This document shows, piece by piece, positions 12,233 to 24,337 of a stretch of DNA of 64,000 bases. The stretch is taken from NCBI GenBank assembly GCA_028023455.1, contig JAQFVV010000182.1, positions 1,734,001 through 1,798,000 of the forward strand, given 5' to 3'. Position 1 is the stretch's first letter, and every line of letters begins with the position of its first letter. The position numbers and the translations under genes are program-made. The notes below the pieces were generated by a model that worked only from the letters and a program-made list of their open reading frames with translations, ran no database searches and had not been told where the DNA came from. Source of the DNA: Epiperipatus broadwayi (Eukaryota > Onychophora > Udeonychophora > Euonychophora > Peripatidae).

Positions 12233-12717
12233 TATAAATATAAAAATAAAAACAACATTTCAAATACTCCAACTATTGTCTTAAATATAGATCCTTAATA
12301 TCTCTATAATCTAAACTTCTTTATCCATCCTTATACTTAATTAACTTCTTTTATTTAAAATTTTAAAAAAAAATTTACTATGTATTTTTTAACGTTTATT
12401 TTTCCATATTAATATCATTTAAATTTACTTTTTAATTTAATTTATTTCTTCTATTTTAATTATTTATATATTACACATTAATCAATAACAAATAATATTA
12501 ACATAATATCTTTACAATTTTACTTCCTCTTAATTTTTACTTTTAACCAATCTTACCTTTTATCTCAGTACCCTTTCTTCTATAACTGAAACAATTTCAA
12601 AAAATTTCCCTACTTTCTTAATCTCTTCACCCTTACACCCTCTATGAACTCATTCTGAAACTATATTTTATTCCACTTCTCAAAATTTATACATACCTAT
12701 TCTTTAATAAGACATCC

Positions 12718-12990
12718 CTACACAATCAACATTTTCAAACCATGATCTTTATTAAGAGATGGCCTAATGCTTCTAATTAATATAGCTTCCTTTATTTTTC
12801 TATCTCTCCTCTCTTTAGTATGATTTATCATTCTAATACTTTCCTTCTCAAACTTATGCCCTGTCTCCAATGAATGTAAATAAACAGGTGATCTCTTATC
12901 ATATCTATGCTGAGTCAACCTTGTATAAATGGAATTATTCGTTTCACCCACATAACTGTTCTTTAAAAATTTTAAATAAAAGAAGTTAAT
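12718..12990 (-). pseudogene. GIY-YIG endonuclease domain of a Penelope-like element
   Basis: The frame reads SYVGETNNSIYTRLTQHR, then KRSPVYLHSLETGHKF and KIKEAILIRSIRPSLNKDHG before a stop. This is the layout of the C-terminal GIY-YIG nuclease of Penelope-like elements: the YVG half of the motif, a conserved Arg/His helix, the HxxxTGHxF segment, and the catalytic Glu in KEAI followed by the PSLN(K/R)D ending. The N-terminal part and the whole reverse transcriptase are lost, because the frame runs straight into the inverted arm at about 12964. About 77 codons from the internal Met are open, so the fragment has decayed little. Confidence 0.85.
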
Positions 12991-13186
12991 TAAGTATAAG
13001 GGTGGATAAAGAAGTTTAGATTATAGATATTAAGGATCCATATTTAAGACAATAGTTGGAGTATTTGGAATGTTGTTTTTATTTTTATATTTATATGTAT
13101 ATTTGTGTATGTATGTATATATATATATGTTGATATATGTATGAATAGATATTACATTTATATTAATTGTATATGTTTAAATGTTG

Positions 13187-13228
13187 TAGCTCTGATGATG
13201 ACTGCTGGACAGTTGAAACTGTAAGAAA
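13187..13228 (+). ncRNA. Hammerhead-like motif, right Penelope arm
   Basis: CTGATGA (13192-13198), one extra T, stem GACTG/CAGTT with loop CTGGA (13200-13214), GAAAC (13215-13219) and GTA (13221-13223). It is the reverse-oriented partner of 11950-11990, and the same motif recurs with a perfect GACTG/CAGTC stem at 62.7-62.9 kb. Confidence 0.45.
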
Positions 13229-13299
13229 GGAAATAAAATAAATCTTATGTTAACTGCATTGTACAGTGTAAATTAAAGAGTATATGGTGTATTATAGTA

Positions 13300-14721
13300 A
13301 TAATAAAACATACTAAAAATAAATTTTAGTTTATTCTACATAATTGTGAATCAGAAAATTTTATTCTCTGGCTACATAAAAAGCAAATCGGTGGATTGAC
13401 AATGAAAAAAAAATTTTTTTAAAATTATATCTTGTGAAAAAATTTTACAGAGTATATTTATTCAAAGGTCAGTACTTTTTTAAAAAAATAATATTCTTAG
13501 TAAAATATTTTTATTCATTAATTAACATTTTTTCCAATTTAAGCATATATTCTGAATTTAAGGTAAAAAATTAATTTTTTCCCCTATAGGAACATATAAT
13601 TACTTGTTGTTGTTTTTTTTTTTTGAGATTTTGGTTTATGAAGCATTTTCAAAAACCAATTAAACTCACTATTCAGACTAACAGTGTATATGTGTTTAGG
13701 TGGCATGCAAAAACTATCTAACTAAGAATGTTGGTATCAGCGATATGACTTGTAATCAATTGTTAAGGATATGAGAGAAATGCTAATTTTTTTTTTAAAA
13801 AAAACAAACAATTCTTTATTTATTCAAAGTTGTTATTAGTCATCAAAAAAAAAGGAAAATTTCATAATATATTACTTTTAATATATATATAAATAACCAA
13901 CTTGCTGTACAAAATTAGGAGTATAGTTTGTGATGATACTGAAAAAATGATATCAACAGCAATAAACAATTTTGGAACATTTGAACTTTTATAAAATAAC
14001 GATGTCATGGCACTTAACTCTTTTGGGTTTAGAAAGAAGGATATCAATCCAGGAATTGCTGAATTGATGTAATGAAATGTGATGCATCAAAACATGGTTC
14101 TCCTTTATCAAAGTTAGGAATTTCAGAGCCAAAAAATTAAAAAAAACAAACAAACTGTTGACCATAATTTCGATTATTTTGCATTTTCCATAGCTTCTAA
14201 AACTTTAAATCTATTTTATTTTCTATTTCATTTCCACTGCATAATCTTTGATCAGCAATCTTAGCTTTAATTTGATTTCTACATACTTCTTTAAATTTAT
14301 TATTATATATTTTTTCTGACTGTTATGCATCTACACTCTAATGAATAATGGTTAACACTATTTTCATTATTTTTAATAGTTTACAAGACAAATTCTCAAG
14401 TTATTCCTTTCTTGATATATTCTCTTACTGCAAGTTCCCACCTGAACAAACTTTAAAGAGTGAATTACTTTTCTTACTTCTGTCATAAAATGTGTTAACA
14501 AATCTTTATTATCTTCCATATTTGCTTTTCACACTTCCAATTCTGTCTTTTATTAATGTCAATTAATATTCTTCTGTCCATTCAATTCCAATTTTTATGT
14601 ATAGAAACCGACTCAAAATCTTTATCCAATTCTTCAACATATCCTATTAATTTTATTACTTATCTTGTTGCTTGCCTTTTTCTTACAATCTCAAAAACCA
14701 TTTTATCAATTCTATTAATAT
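13300..14721. other. AT-rich block without an identified gene
   Basis: Long A and T runs and small chance open frames fill this stretch. The minus strand between about 14150 and 14650 has a lysine-rich, coding-like flavour interrupted by many stops and could be old LINE or Penelope debris, but no motif is recognisable. Confidence 0.4.
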
Positions 14722-14885
14722 ATAGGGTATATGAGCACACTTTCACACAACCCACAACTCAATCTCATAACACTGATACACTTGAACACCTATATGCCGA
14801 AAAGATAAATAATCACCAATATGGTATTTCATGCAAAATCAGCAATCATCAATTGGTCCAGATTATCATGTATCCAAAAATTTAC
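14722..14885 (-). mobile_element. Retrozyme-like element, copy 2
   Basis: On the minus strand a hammerhead-like motif (14808-14866) is followed by a body (14820 down to 14722) that matches the insertion at 12082-12195 base for base over long stretches. An open frame on the plus strand (14556-15005) overlaps it and looks fortuitous. Confidence 0.65.
14808..14866 (-). ncRNA. Hammerhead ribozyme-like motif with paired stem I
   Basis: Minus strand: stem I outer strand GAUAAUC (14867-14861), internal UGG, ACCAA, then UUGAUGA (14852-14846; C3 changed to U), a short UGC/GCA stem II, GAAA (14830-14827), UACCAUA, and the returning stem I UUGGU plus GAUUAU (14819-14809). The stem I pairing uses different bases from the 30.0 kb copy at one position while keeping it paired (A-U here, G-C there). 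The lost C of CUGAUGA suggests loss of activity. Confidence 0.55.
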
Positions 14886-14889
14886 AATC

Positions 14890-16970
14890 TACCAAATATT
14901 TTCAATTTACTTTCTGAGTATCTCATGTTCCTTGATTATCTTCTTCCTATTGAAATTGCTTTATTTGCTATTCATATACAGCTATTATATTGTGTTTCTT
15001 TCTAGTCAGCTTTTTTTTTTAATCATTTATTGATTTTATTTCCCAATCATCCAAATAATCTTCTAGATTATTCAAGATGATTCCTAATAATTATAATTAT
15101 TGACATCATATTAAATTCCTCTAAAAGCAATTTTTTCTCTTTCCTTATTCTTGCATTTATTATAATTATTTTTCACTTGTCTTTTAATCCCCAATAAGTC
15201 TTCCAAACCAATTCTATATTTTTTCTATTTTTTGTACACAAAATATGTTTGACAGCCAAAAAAAAAAGTTAAATCTTTTCATTGCCACTTCTATATCTTT
15301 TAAATATAATAATAATAAAATATTTAAATATATATTTTAGTTTTTAAAATTTGAGAAATCTGAAAATTACTAGGCAATTAAAACTATTGAGTTGAATAAA
15401 GCATTGCGCAAAGTGAATTATGAGGAAGGTGGCTTTTTTTTTTTAAAGATGAGATTCTGTAAGCAGTACAAGAAAATCAAATAGATGTTAAAATCTTGGA
15501 AACATTATTTTCTTCAAACTATTTCACTATGTTTCTTTTGATCATATTCATAAATACCTTCTAAAATATTGAAATTAACACCATTGGTCAATAATTCTTA
15601 TACTTTTTACTCTTATTTTTAAATAACAAACCTCTTTCATATTTCTTCAATTGTTTAGAACTTTTGATCCCTATATTACACAATTAAGATTTTCCAACTT
15701 AGTTCTAATTCCCAGAGTCATAAACTTCTGCCATTCTTCCATCCATAACTCTGACATTTCCATTTTTCCATCTTCTGAGCACTTTATTCAATTCAGTCTC
15801 TGATTTTTATTACATCTTATCTCACCAAATCTCAGATCTAAGTTTATTTCCATATTCATTACATGTGAAACAACATATTGCAGTTAATCCACGTCTAAAA
15901 TCAATCTTAATAAGTGTTACTTATTTTTAATTTATATATACTAATTCATAAAATCTTACTATTAATTCTATTTCTTCTATAATATTTTCAAGAATTTTTT
16001 TTTTCATTTTCTCCAATATTTTTTTCCTAAATTATTTTACATCAAGTCTAGAATGAAATTCATCGATTTTTTAATCACCATCTCCCCTCTTCCCCAATTA
16101 TGTATTATTCTATAATTAAGTCTTCAATCCAAGCCTAATTAAAAACTTCTCATGAGAATACTCTATAATCTTCCATTTTTGTTTTACTTCTCTATAACTC
16201 TAAAGACCAACACTTTTGCATAGTTGATTTATGAAAGTAAAATGAGATCTTACTTTTAATCATTTACTAGATATTTTCCCCATTACTATCTTTCTGAGAA
16301 ATTGGACTGTTTGCACATGGTTGAGACAATTCAAATCTAATCCAAATTTGAAATAAACATGACTTTTCTATCAGTATCACTTGATTTTTTTATTATACAT
16401 CTTCATTTATCCCCATATCTCAAAAGCTTCCAGTCCCATAATATCATTAGTTAAAAGAGGTCAAGTTTTTGTTCCTCATAGAGCAATTGGTCAAATATCA
16501 TCTTATAGCTCTCTTATGAAGTTAGGATCTAATATCTCAGATTCCAAAAGTGAATGATTCTCATAAAAAGCCTGCTTTTTCATGGCTATTATTTCTAGTT
16601 ATGCCTCCTCTCCCCTTTACAATTCATAATTTTATTATTCCATTCATTTCAAGCAATAAAATTATTTTATTAATTTAGTTTCTATCTTAATATGAATATT
16701 TTTAGGAATTCTGGATACAGTATTATCAAATGGCAATTTATTAATATTTTACTTCATTTTAACTAATTTTAAAATTTCTAATATTGTCTGATTATCTGAA
16801 AATTTAATTGTTTGTAGATTTGTTCATCCACTTTTAGTTCCTGCAAATCATATATATATCTAGTGGTTAGGCTAAAATTTTTGGGCAATTATGCAAAATT
16901 TTAAAATATATTTTTTTAATATTTATGACATATTCCTTAATATTTTTATTAACCATCCTTTAATTTACTG
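14890..16970. other. Unassigned AT-rich block, possible ancient coding debris on minus strand
   Basis: The plus strand is strongly C/T-biased over two kilobases, so the minus strand reads as stop-broken Lys/Glu/Trp-containing peptide (for example WMEEWQKFM near 15730). This is the look of an old retroelement ORF. I could not name a domain, and no intact gene is present. Confidence 0.35.
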
Positions 16971-16974
16971 ATGA

Positions 16975-17075
16975 ACCCAACATGAAAATCTAAAAATGTT
17001 TTCAAGTCAAAAACATTTGCTTGTATAATCATGTAGATTTGAACCCAGTTCAGTATCTATATATTTTTTCCCAAG
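16975..17075 (-). repeat. Dispersed repeat fragment shared with 27.2 kb
   Basis: The phrases aaaatctaaaaatgttttca, ttgcttgtataatcat and cagttcagtatctatatatt parallel 27218-27310 in the same order and orientation. The hammerhead-like end of that family is not present here. Confidence 0.6.
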
Positions 17076-17244
17076 GAAGTGACTAATTAAAATTATTTGT
17101 ATTTTATTTTTAATCTGATAAAATTTCTTTCAAGTGTGTTTGTTAGATTGCCATTGCCGTTTTTATATTATTTAAATATTATACCCAGAGGTTATATCAT
17201 TATCTTGGTTTGTTTTATGATAGCTACACCAGTGTACATATATG

Positions 17245-17751
17245 TAGGGTGGCCAGATGTCCCAATTTTTTGGGATTTGCCCCTATTTTTGGTTAGAAGT
17301 CCCAATGTCCCCAAAATATCTTTTTGGGACCATTGTATGTCCTGATTTTCAAATATTCATAATTATTATTTGTCTTACATAAATAATTCATTGCAAAAAG
17401 GATAGTTTCTTAGCCCTCTCTGTCCATTTCAGTCTCTACAGTACTATTATAAAAACTTAAGGCAAATTCCAACACAAAAACAAAAATTGCTATTACATTG
17501 TATGGCTGGTTTCTCAAGCTAGATGCATTCTTGCATCTACTTTGCCTTAAGGCATGTGCAGTTGGAATTTTTTTGGCTAAAATTTGAACTGCGCTTGCAC
17601 CTGCTTTGACTGACAATGTGCTAAAGAGGAAGTGTACTTACAATAATGAATATACACAGGAATGGAGTTTATAAAAAAAAAAGGACGCAATGCCGTAAAA
17701 CTGATTGGTCGTAATATCCCGATTTTTGATTGAAGCAGTCTAGTCATCCTA
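17245..17751. mobile_element. Non-autonomous hAT element with 8-bp target duplication
   Basis: The ends are imperfect inverted repeats: tagggtggccagatgtccca on the left and, reversed, taggatgactagactgcttc on the right. Flanking octamers catatatg (17237-17244) and tatatatg (17752-17759) differ by one base, as expected for an aged hAT duplication. Inside are GGGAC/GTCCC-type motifs and two short frames that look non-coding. At 507 bp it cannot encode a transposase. Confidence 0.75.
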
Positions 17752-18354
17752 TATATATGCCATCATCACTTCTTTTCTGATCTTTATCAAAATTAATAAA
17801 TGTTTTTCATTCAACAACCACACAAATCAAATACAAATTTAAAAGTTCTACATTTCTTAATTTCTTTCTTTGTCTATAGATTTCCTGATTGAGTCTTGAA
17901 TACTAAATCATTTTCTCTATTTTTATCACAAATATCTTCAGTTTCAATACTGATCTTGTTTGTTTTTTAAATACATATTTTTAATTTTGATAACATCTAC
18001 TTTCTTATACTTCTTACATTTTCTATCCTCTCATTGTAATTCCTTACTCATTTTATAATATTCTATAGGAATATTTGCCCAGATGTTTATAATATATAAA
18101 CACAATGAATTGTATTTCCCATCTATTTATATATATATATTATTAACTGGATAACTTTGCTCTGACTATTAATGTCATCTATTTGAATAAAATCAGCAAT
18201 TTTAAATTCTCATAGAACAAAAAAAAAAACATTTATATGTCACAAAATCTTATGTATAACAATTTTTCAAAAATGTTACATAGACTTCACTGTGTGAATT
18301 TTTTAAAATGAGAAAATATTTTTCTAGATATCATATTTAACAAAATGATTCATC

Positions 18355-18800
18355 ATCATAAATTTTTTAATCATTATCAGTCAATCTACTGTAGGACAAA
18401 TGTCTCTTCAAATTTAATTTTTTCTCCAATTCATAAAATCTTTTCTTCATAATACTCCAGAAACTTCCCTATCTCATCCATCCATCATGTAAGTGGTCTA
18501 TTTCCACGTCTTTAATAATTTTTAGGCATTCAATTTAAGAAATTAATTATTATCGCCAGCCCAACTAATTCTTTTAATGATGTCAGTTATCTTTCTGATT
18601 TCTCCCTATATATTTAGTTTTTGTTATCTTTCTTTATTAACCTCAACATACATCTCTTCAATAAGTATCCAAGCACTGAAAAAAAAACCACATTTATAAA
18701 ATCTTCCTTTTTCAAGCAGAATCATATTCCCATTTACCATTACATTACTTTATTAAAAATTGTTTCCAATATATAGCCATCAGCAGTACTGTCTTTACCC
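18355..18800 (-). pseudogene. RTE-like LINE, 3' fragment
   Basis: The plus strand parallels the 3' region of the LINE at 61.7-62.2 kb: cattatcagtcaatctactg, then agcccaactaattcttttaa, atgatgtcag and cttctttttcaagc-like stretches in the same order. On the minus strand this corresponds to the C-terminal part of the LINE polyprotein. A catcatcat run at its 3' end matches the simple-repeat tail of the other copies. Confidence 0.7.
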
Positions 18801-19375
18801 AAATGAGTATAATCATATATTTAAATAGAAAATCAGAAAAATAAATAAAGAAATAAATGTTAAATAATAGAAAACTTCATATATATGATACAAACAGAAT
18901 ACTATTAACCAGCATCCTCATTACTGGACTTTCATGGATTAGTAAATTTTTATGAATTAAATAAATATAATCAATATGCATCTTATTCAATCATTAAAAC
19001 TCTTGCAGTATTTTAAAAACACTCATATTTTGATGAAAATTTAAGCAAATATTAATGTAAATATCTACACTTATATATATACTTTTTGTATACGAAATTT
19101 ATTTTTAATAATATAAAATTGTTGAAAACGTGTGTGTGTGTTTTTAATTAGTGTAGAAAGGTAATCATAACCATTAAGATTTATTGATTTTTCTCTATTT
19201 TCCTGTTTAAAATATAGATCAGCTTATTCAGTAATTTATTTTTCTCTTTCATTTAGTAATTAGAATTAATATTTTTTAAAAATTAATTACATCCAGAGTC
19301 GCCATGTGCTGGTATGCAAGTTATCTGAAGTACAAAGATACTTCATTAATGGGACACCAAACCATAGTGATAATT

Positions 19376-19715
19376 AATAAAATTTATATGTAAATGAGAT
19401 TTACAAATCATTTCACTGTTAGAAATATGTTCTGATTGTAAATATTTTTTATTTAAATATAAGAGGATTACTTTTTTACTTAAATTGTTCAAAATATATT
19501 AAATATTATATACTCTACCCTTGATCTTCATCAAATAGCTGGTCACCATTTTGTCACACTATGTAATAAAATTTATATGTAAATGTTTAGATTTCTGGCC
19601 TCCTTCATCATTAGAAACATGTTCTGATTGCAAATAAGTTTTATTTAAATATAAGAGGATTACTTTTTTTATTCAGACTTGTGACAATTGTTCAAAATAT
19701 ACTAATATTATATTA
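19376..19715. repeat. Direct duplication, about 150-bp unit, two copies
   Basis: Both units contain aataaaatttatatgtaaat, tagaaa.atgttctgattg, and atttaaatataagaggatta followed by cttttt and ttgttcaaaatata. They are offset by about 188 bp, indicating a local tandem duplication. Confidence 0.8.
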
Positions 19716-20242
19716 AAATTATCCCAAATCCACCATTGCACATGGAAAGAGGTGAAAAATAGGTTCATAAAAAAATATGAATTTTTAAATAGCTGTGGAT
19801 ATATTTGAACATTTATTTTAGTAATAGAACACAATAGTATCTGTATATATTCTAATAATAATAAAAAAAATTTTAAAAATAAACAAACTAAAACAGAAAA
19901 TGTCTTTAACAGTTTGATTTATTCATAAATTTTTAAGACTTAATATTCATCATATACAATAATTACTATTCTATAATAAAACTGAATTCAAGAACAATGT
20001 TATAAAATGCATTTCTCCTAGAATCATCAAAATATACATTTACAAATTACCAGAGGAAATAATGTATTTATATTTGTTATGATAAAAAAAGTCATGCAAT
20101 TGGATCAACAAAATGGACAGGGCTTACAAGCCGCAGTTTGCTGATCCCTGTTATATATATAATCAAACAATTTGCTAATAGTTTTTTTTTATTTTCAAAA
20201 ATACAATTATTACTACTAATAATACTATTATTAATATCTTAC

Positions 20243-20281
20243 CTGAGTGCCTTCGAGGTGAAGATAAACTTTGTCGCAAAC
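20243..20281 (-). CDS. SLAIN: SLAIN-like gene, 39-nt microexon
   Basis: A 39-nt exon lies between acceptor ttaattttag and donor CACTCAG|gtaaga. Spliced to the 28.2 kb exon, its first two bases complete a Ser codon and it reads SLRQSLSSPRRHS. The leading SLRQ completes the QEESLRQ motif of SLAIN proteins across the intron, which supports both the exon and the family call. It ends one base into a Gly codon completed by the 10.6 kb exon. Confidence 0.8.
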
Positions 20282-20550
20282 CTAAAATTAATATACATTG
20301 TAAATAAACATATATATTATTTATTTACAATATATATATATGTATATGCATAAGGATCTGTAATTTTAGTTTCATTAGTATTGATAAAATTTAAATACAA
20401 CCTATTAAAATACTGATAAAAATAATAACTTTTTTTTAATGAGCAATTTTTTAATTTGAAATAAATCAAATAATACCTTTATCTTATTTGGAATAGATAA
20501 AAATCCATAAAATATTATAAATTCATAATAATGTACTAAGTTTTTTGTGC

Positions 20551-20592
20551 CATTTCCCCAAGGTCATCGCTAGGGTCGTGGCCGCCTGTGTG
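20551..20592 (-). repeat. GC-rich terminal-like sequence, possible 3' end of the hAT element
   Basis: On the minus strand this reads caggcggccacgaccctagc followed by gatgaccttgg, an abrupt GC-rich patch in AT-rich surroundings and similar in style to hAT termini. It lies about 630 bp beyond the transposase C-terminus. The partner terminus near 23.7-24.1 kb was not found. Confidence 0.35.
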
Positions 20593-20774
20593 TAGAAATA
20601 AAATATACCATCCTCAAATTAACATTTTTTATACAATTATTATAACAACAAAATTTTCTTAATTAAAATATCAAAATTTGCATATACCTATTTAATTATC
20701 AAGATAATAAAGCCAATTACTCAAGGCTTTTAATAAGTTTATAAATGTAAATCTAACAAAAAGTTATCAACAAA

Positions 20775-20883
20775 TCATCCTGTAGTCAAGGCAACCATCT
20801 TTAATAATAAAGATAAGGTAATTCCTTTCAAAATAAAGCTGATATCTTTATTCTTAAAGGAAGTTGTCTTGACTACAGGATGA
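20775..20883. mobile_element. Short fold-back MITE
   Basis: This 109-bp element starts tcatcctgtagtcaaggcaa and ends with the near-perfect reverse complement ttgtcttgactacaggatga. The inner arms (atctttaataataaagat, ctttattcttaaag) also pair, so it folds as one long hairpin. Target duplications are unclear. Confidence 0.8.
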
Positions 20884-21219
20884 GATTGTTAGTAGCTAAA
20901 GGGTTGGTTGTTATCATCTACTTAGTTATTTACTAGTTGTCAATTTCTCATAATTTTTTAGTTATATTTCTATAATTTAACTTAGAAAATAATAAAATTT
21001 ATTTTTAATATCAACAATACCAACAGTTTAATGTTTATATTTTCACCATATTTAAAAAATGAAAATATTTAAAACAAAATACTTCAAAATAATTTATTAT
21101 AAATGACGATAGTTTAAACTTGTCAATTAATTAGGATAAATACACACATGTTCAAAATATTTTCTTTCTTATTTTTAAAAAGCAAATTGTTTTATAAGTA
21201 TTCCTACCTAAATTAAGTA

Positions 21220-23662
21220 AATCACTTACTTGATGCTCAATTAAAATTATCACCAATGCTGATAGTCTCTCTTATAACTTCGTAGATCATAAATAATTTT
21301 TAATTTTGAAAATGAACGTTCACAACCAGCCACTGATAAAGGTAAAGTCAAAAAAAATATGTAGACAATTACAAGATTTGAACAGGTAGAAAATAGATTA
21401 TTTTCATAAATAAATTCTAAAATATCGTAGGTTTTATTCCAGGCTTCAAATATACGTCTAACGCTCTTAATTCCTCAAATAGTTTTTCTCCATTTATATC
21501 AGATGTCTTGTCAGCTGGATCTATAAGTTTTAATTGTAAATCTATGCAATGTTTCTTTAATTTTTCATTATTAATATTTTGTATACTTCTGATGTGATAC
21601 AAAATTTGAAATGTTTCTGTATGTTCTTCTAATATTTCAAATTTTTTTTGCAATGTATTAATTGTTGCATTGATAATAAAAATAAAAAAAAGAAAGTTTA
21701 AAATTTTTTTCTGGGTCTGCGATACTTTCATCTACATTTTCGCAATCATACATATTATAACGATCGGGGATTTGGGTGATCAATTTAACCTAGACATCCA
21801 TTTTAGGAAATTTCGTATCTGTATTGATGATTAGCATAGCTATTTGTTTTGTTTCATGAATAACATGATTGAAATTGTCACCAGATCATGATCCATAAAA
21901 TATTTTTATACTTGTTTTAACACTTTCAAAGCTGACTGAATGGTTTCTTCTTATTTTTGTAATAATTTGCCCACTATATTGATCTGATTTAATATATTGT
22001 GCTAAATTATAAGGGAGCATAAAAATTTAAATGATTTTATTTCTTTACCAAGCAAATTTATCATGGTTCTGGTCTCCATGTCCCTTGTTTCATCTTCACT
22101 TAAATCTACAGTGTATCATAAATTTCACCAATTTGAGTTTTGAGAGGATATACAGCTTCTATTAGGATTTTTCATCATGTTTTTGATAATGGCTTGAGAG
22201 TCAATTTTGATAAGTTTTTGTTTTAGAAAGTTCCATCTATAATTTGGTGTCAAGAAAAACGCATATAATTGCTGAATTAAATTTTAAAAATTTACTGCTT
22301 CAAAAGAAATTTTAGCATAATTGTTTATCACTAAATTGAGGTTACGAGCTGAACAAGGAATAAAAAAGGCACTTGAATTTAAATCCAATATTTTTTTCTG
22401 AAGGCTATTTCTTTTTCCAAGTATATTTGTATCATTATCACATCATTGACCTTTTAAATCTTTTATGTCTAGTTTCCATTCATCAAATTTTTGAAGAATA
22501 AAATCGCAAAGTCCTTATTCAGTTATATCCATAATGGGACCAAAACCTAAAAAATGTTTATGTTTTTTTACAGGAGCCTTACATGAAACAAAACAAACAA
22601 TAATGGTTATTTGTTCAATGTGAGAAATATCAAGAATACAGTTTAAAATTATAAAAAAATATTTTGATTCTCATACCATTTCCAAAATCTTAATTTATAT
22701 TTCATTTGATATTAGTAAAATAATTTCATTTTGAATTTGTGACCAAATATACCAAGAGAAGTTTTTATAATTAGATTGGATTTGTCAAAGATGTTCTGCC
22801 ATAACATTATTGAATTTCAAAATCATCTGCCTAATTATACTTTTTTTTTTCTAAAGACATTGTGAAGATCCTCCAAATGCCAGACATTGTCAAGACAAAT
22901 ATTTTATTATTAATATTATTTATTCGATAATAGAATACAAGTGTTGTGTTTCACATTCATAAAGTCTTTGTTAGGTGGCATCTATTGTTGTTTATTTTTT
23001 CATTCAAAACTTCCAACTTTTTTCTCACATTTCTAATGTGATCTGTATTGTATTCATGTCTTTTAAGAATAAATGATATATGCCTCCAATCATTCACTCC
23101 TTTTGTACTGGCAATATTAGCTCTATTTTTTCTTCATGCATTCAGCAATGGACTGCAAATACAGGATTTAATGACTCTGAATATAAAAGCCACTGCAACA
23201 TACTTTTTTTCTGTTACTTAATCTTCTATAGTAATAAAACTGATTGATGTAGTTCATTTGTTCTGGATAATTTTCACCAAGAAACTGAATATCCTTAATA
23301 CTTAGTTTTTCTGGCCACTTATCAGGACCAATGAAAGTCAATACAAATTGCACTTGGCTACCAGTAATTTTGCCTTCTATAAAACTATTATGTTGGTCAA
23401 AGGCCTTTTCTTTCAAAAATTTTGTTCACTATCTGAGTAGTCCTTAGCTTTTTTTTTCTTGAACAGTCAAAGAAATAGGCTCATCAGCAGAAATAAATAT
23501 ATTTACTCTATCACTTGATACTTTATTATAATCTTGGATGTTTTTATCAATCATAAAAAGTTTATTTAAAAATCATGTTAATTATTTTTTTTTGTTCAAT
23601 TTTATGTTGTTTTTGACGTCTATATTGAATATCTAATAAGCGTTTTATTTTTGGTCAGACAT
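21220..23662 (-). pseudogene. hAT transposase of ZMYM1-like type, decayed
   Basis: The minus strand encodes most of a DUF4371/hAT transposase interrupted by many stops. From the likely start codon (23662-23660, MSDQK), landmarks in order are: KWPEKLSIKDIQFLGE and a YYYRRLSNRKK segment (about 23300-23190); GVNDWRHISFILKRHE (near 23100), typical of the TTF-type zinc-finger region; DNDTNILGKRNSLQKKI with FIPCSARNLNLVINN (near 22440-22330), the conserved catalytic core block; SDINGEKLFEELRAL (near 21480); and the C-terminal dimerisation motif AGCERSFSKLKIIYDLRS (near 21340-21280). The family usually needs 600-800 residues, and the span fits a near-full-length but dead copy. It lies in an intron of the SLAIN-like gene. 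Confidence 0.85.
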
Positions 23663-23669
23663 TTTCAAA

Positions 23670-24335
23670 ATTTGAATAAAAAAATTATAAATTAAAATAT
23701 TTTAAAACAACTTACTTTAAATCTTAAAAATATTAGATGAGTCAAATAGACAATCTGCAAATGTCATTATGTTGCTGATCAATACTAATGAGAAATTTAT
23801 GTTTATAAAATGTTTATATTAATGTGAAAAATGCAATAACTTTACATTTAGAAGTTAGACTACACATTAATACAAATATCAATAGAGAGTTATCATATTT
23901 TTCAGTATTGACACAAAAACAACTAGAAAGTCGAAATTATATAAAATAAAAAACATAAACTTGATAAGCACATCTGAGGTATGCCCATTCAGTCTGAACA
24001 ATGTAGCAACCAATCTCAAAGAAGTGCCTATGTCCTAGAAGAACTGTTTCACATTATTTGCACTTCTATAATCCAAGTAGGGAAACAGCAAATTATCCAA
24101 AACCAAAAAAAATCCAACCAGAATCAAATATGAGAAGACTTTAATATCACATTTCAGATCCACATTTATCTACTAGTAGTAAGTATACCAAATTGTTTAG
24201 AGAAACCTGTAGTAAAAATTTAAATTTAAATTTATATGCTGTAGATAAGAATCCTCCATAAAATATAAATATTAAGCATATTTTTAAATGTTATATATAG
24301 AGCCCACAAATAAGCTCTTAACAAGCTTTGCAGAA
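23670..24335. other. No gene seen
   Basis: AT-rich sequence between the hAT remnant and a hammerhead-like repeat. It should contain the 5' terminus of the hAT element, but none is recognisable. Confidence 0.4.
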
Positions 24336-24337
24336 TA

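Larger units (their letters stand above)
11878..13299 (-). mobile_element. Penelope-like element remnant with inverted arms
   Basis: Two inverted arms (11878-12366 and 12964-13299) bracket a GIY-YIG endonuclease coding remnant at 12718-12990. The arms match closely, for example ctggacagttgaaactgtaa and aaggatccatatttaagaca on the right against their complements on the left. The left arm is longer because a retrozyme-like unit is inserted at 12082. The reverse transcriptase is missing. Penelope-like elements commonly show inverted or tandem terminal repeats and 5' truncation, which fits this layout. Confidence 0.78.

Noticed and set aside
14556-15005. 149-codon open frame, the longest in the window
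   Set aside because: Its composition is that of a C/T-biased strand, it overlaps a retrozyme-like repeat on the other strand, and no domain or splice context supports it.
16970-17000. CTGATGA followed by GAAAA near 16975, resembling a hammerhead core
   Set aside because: No stem II can form between them, and alignment with 27.2 kb shows it lies in a different part of the repeat.
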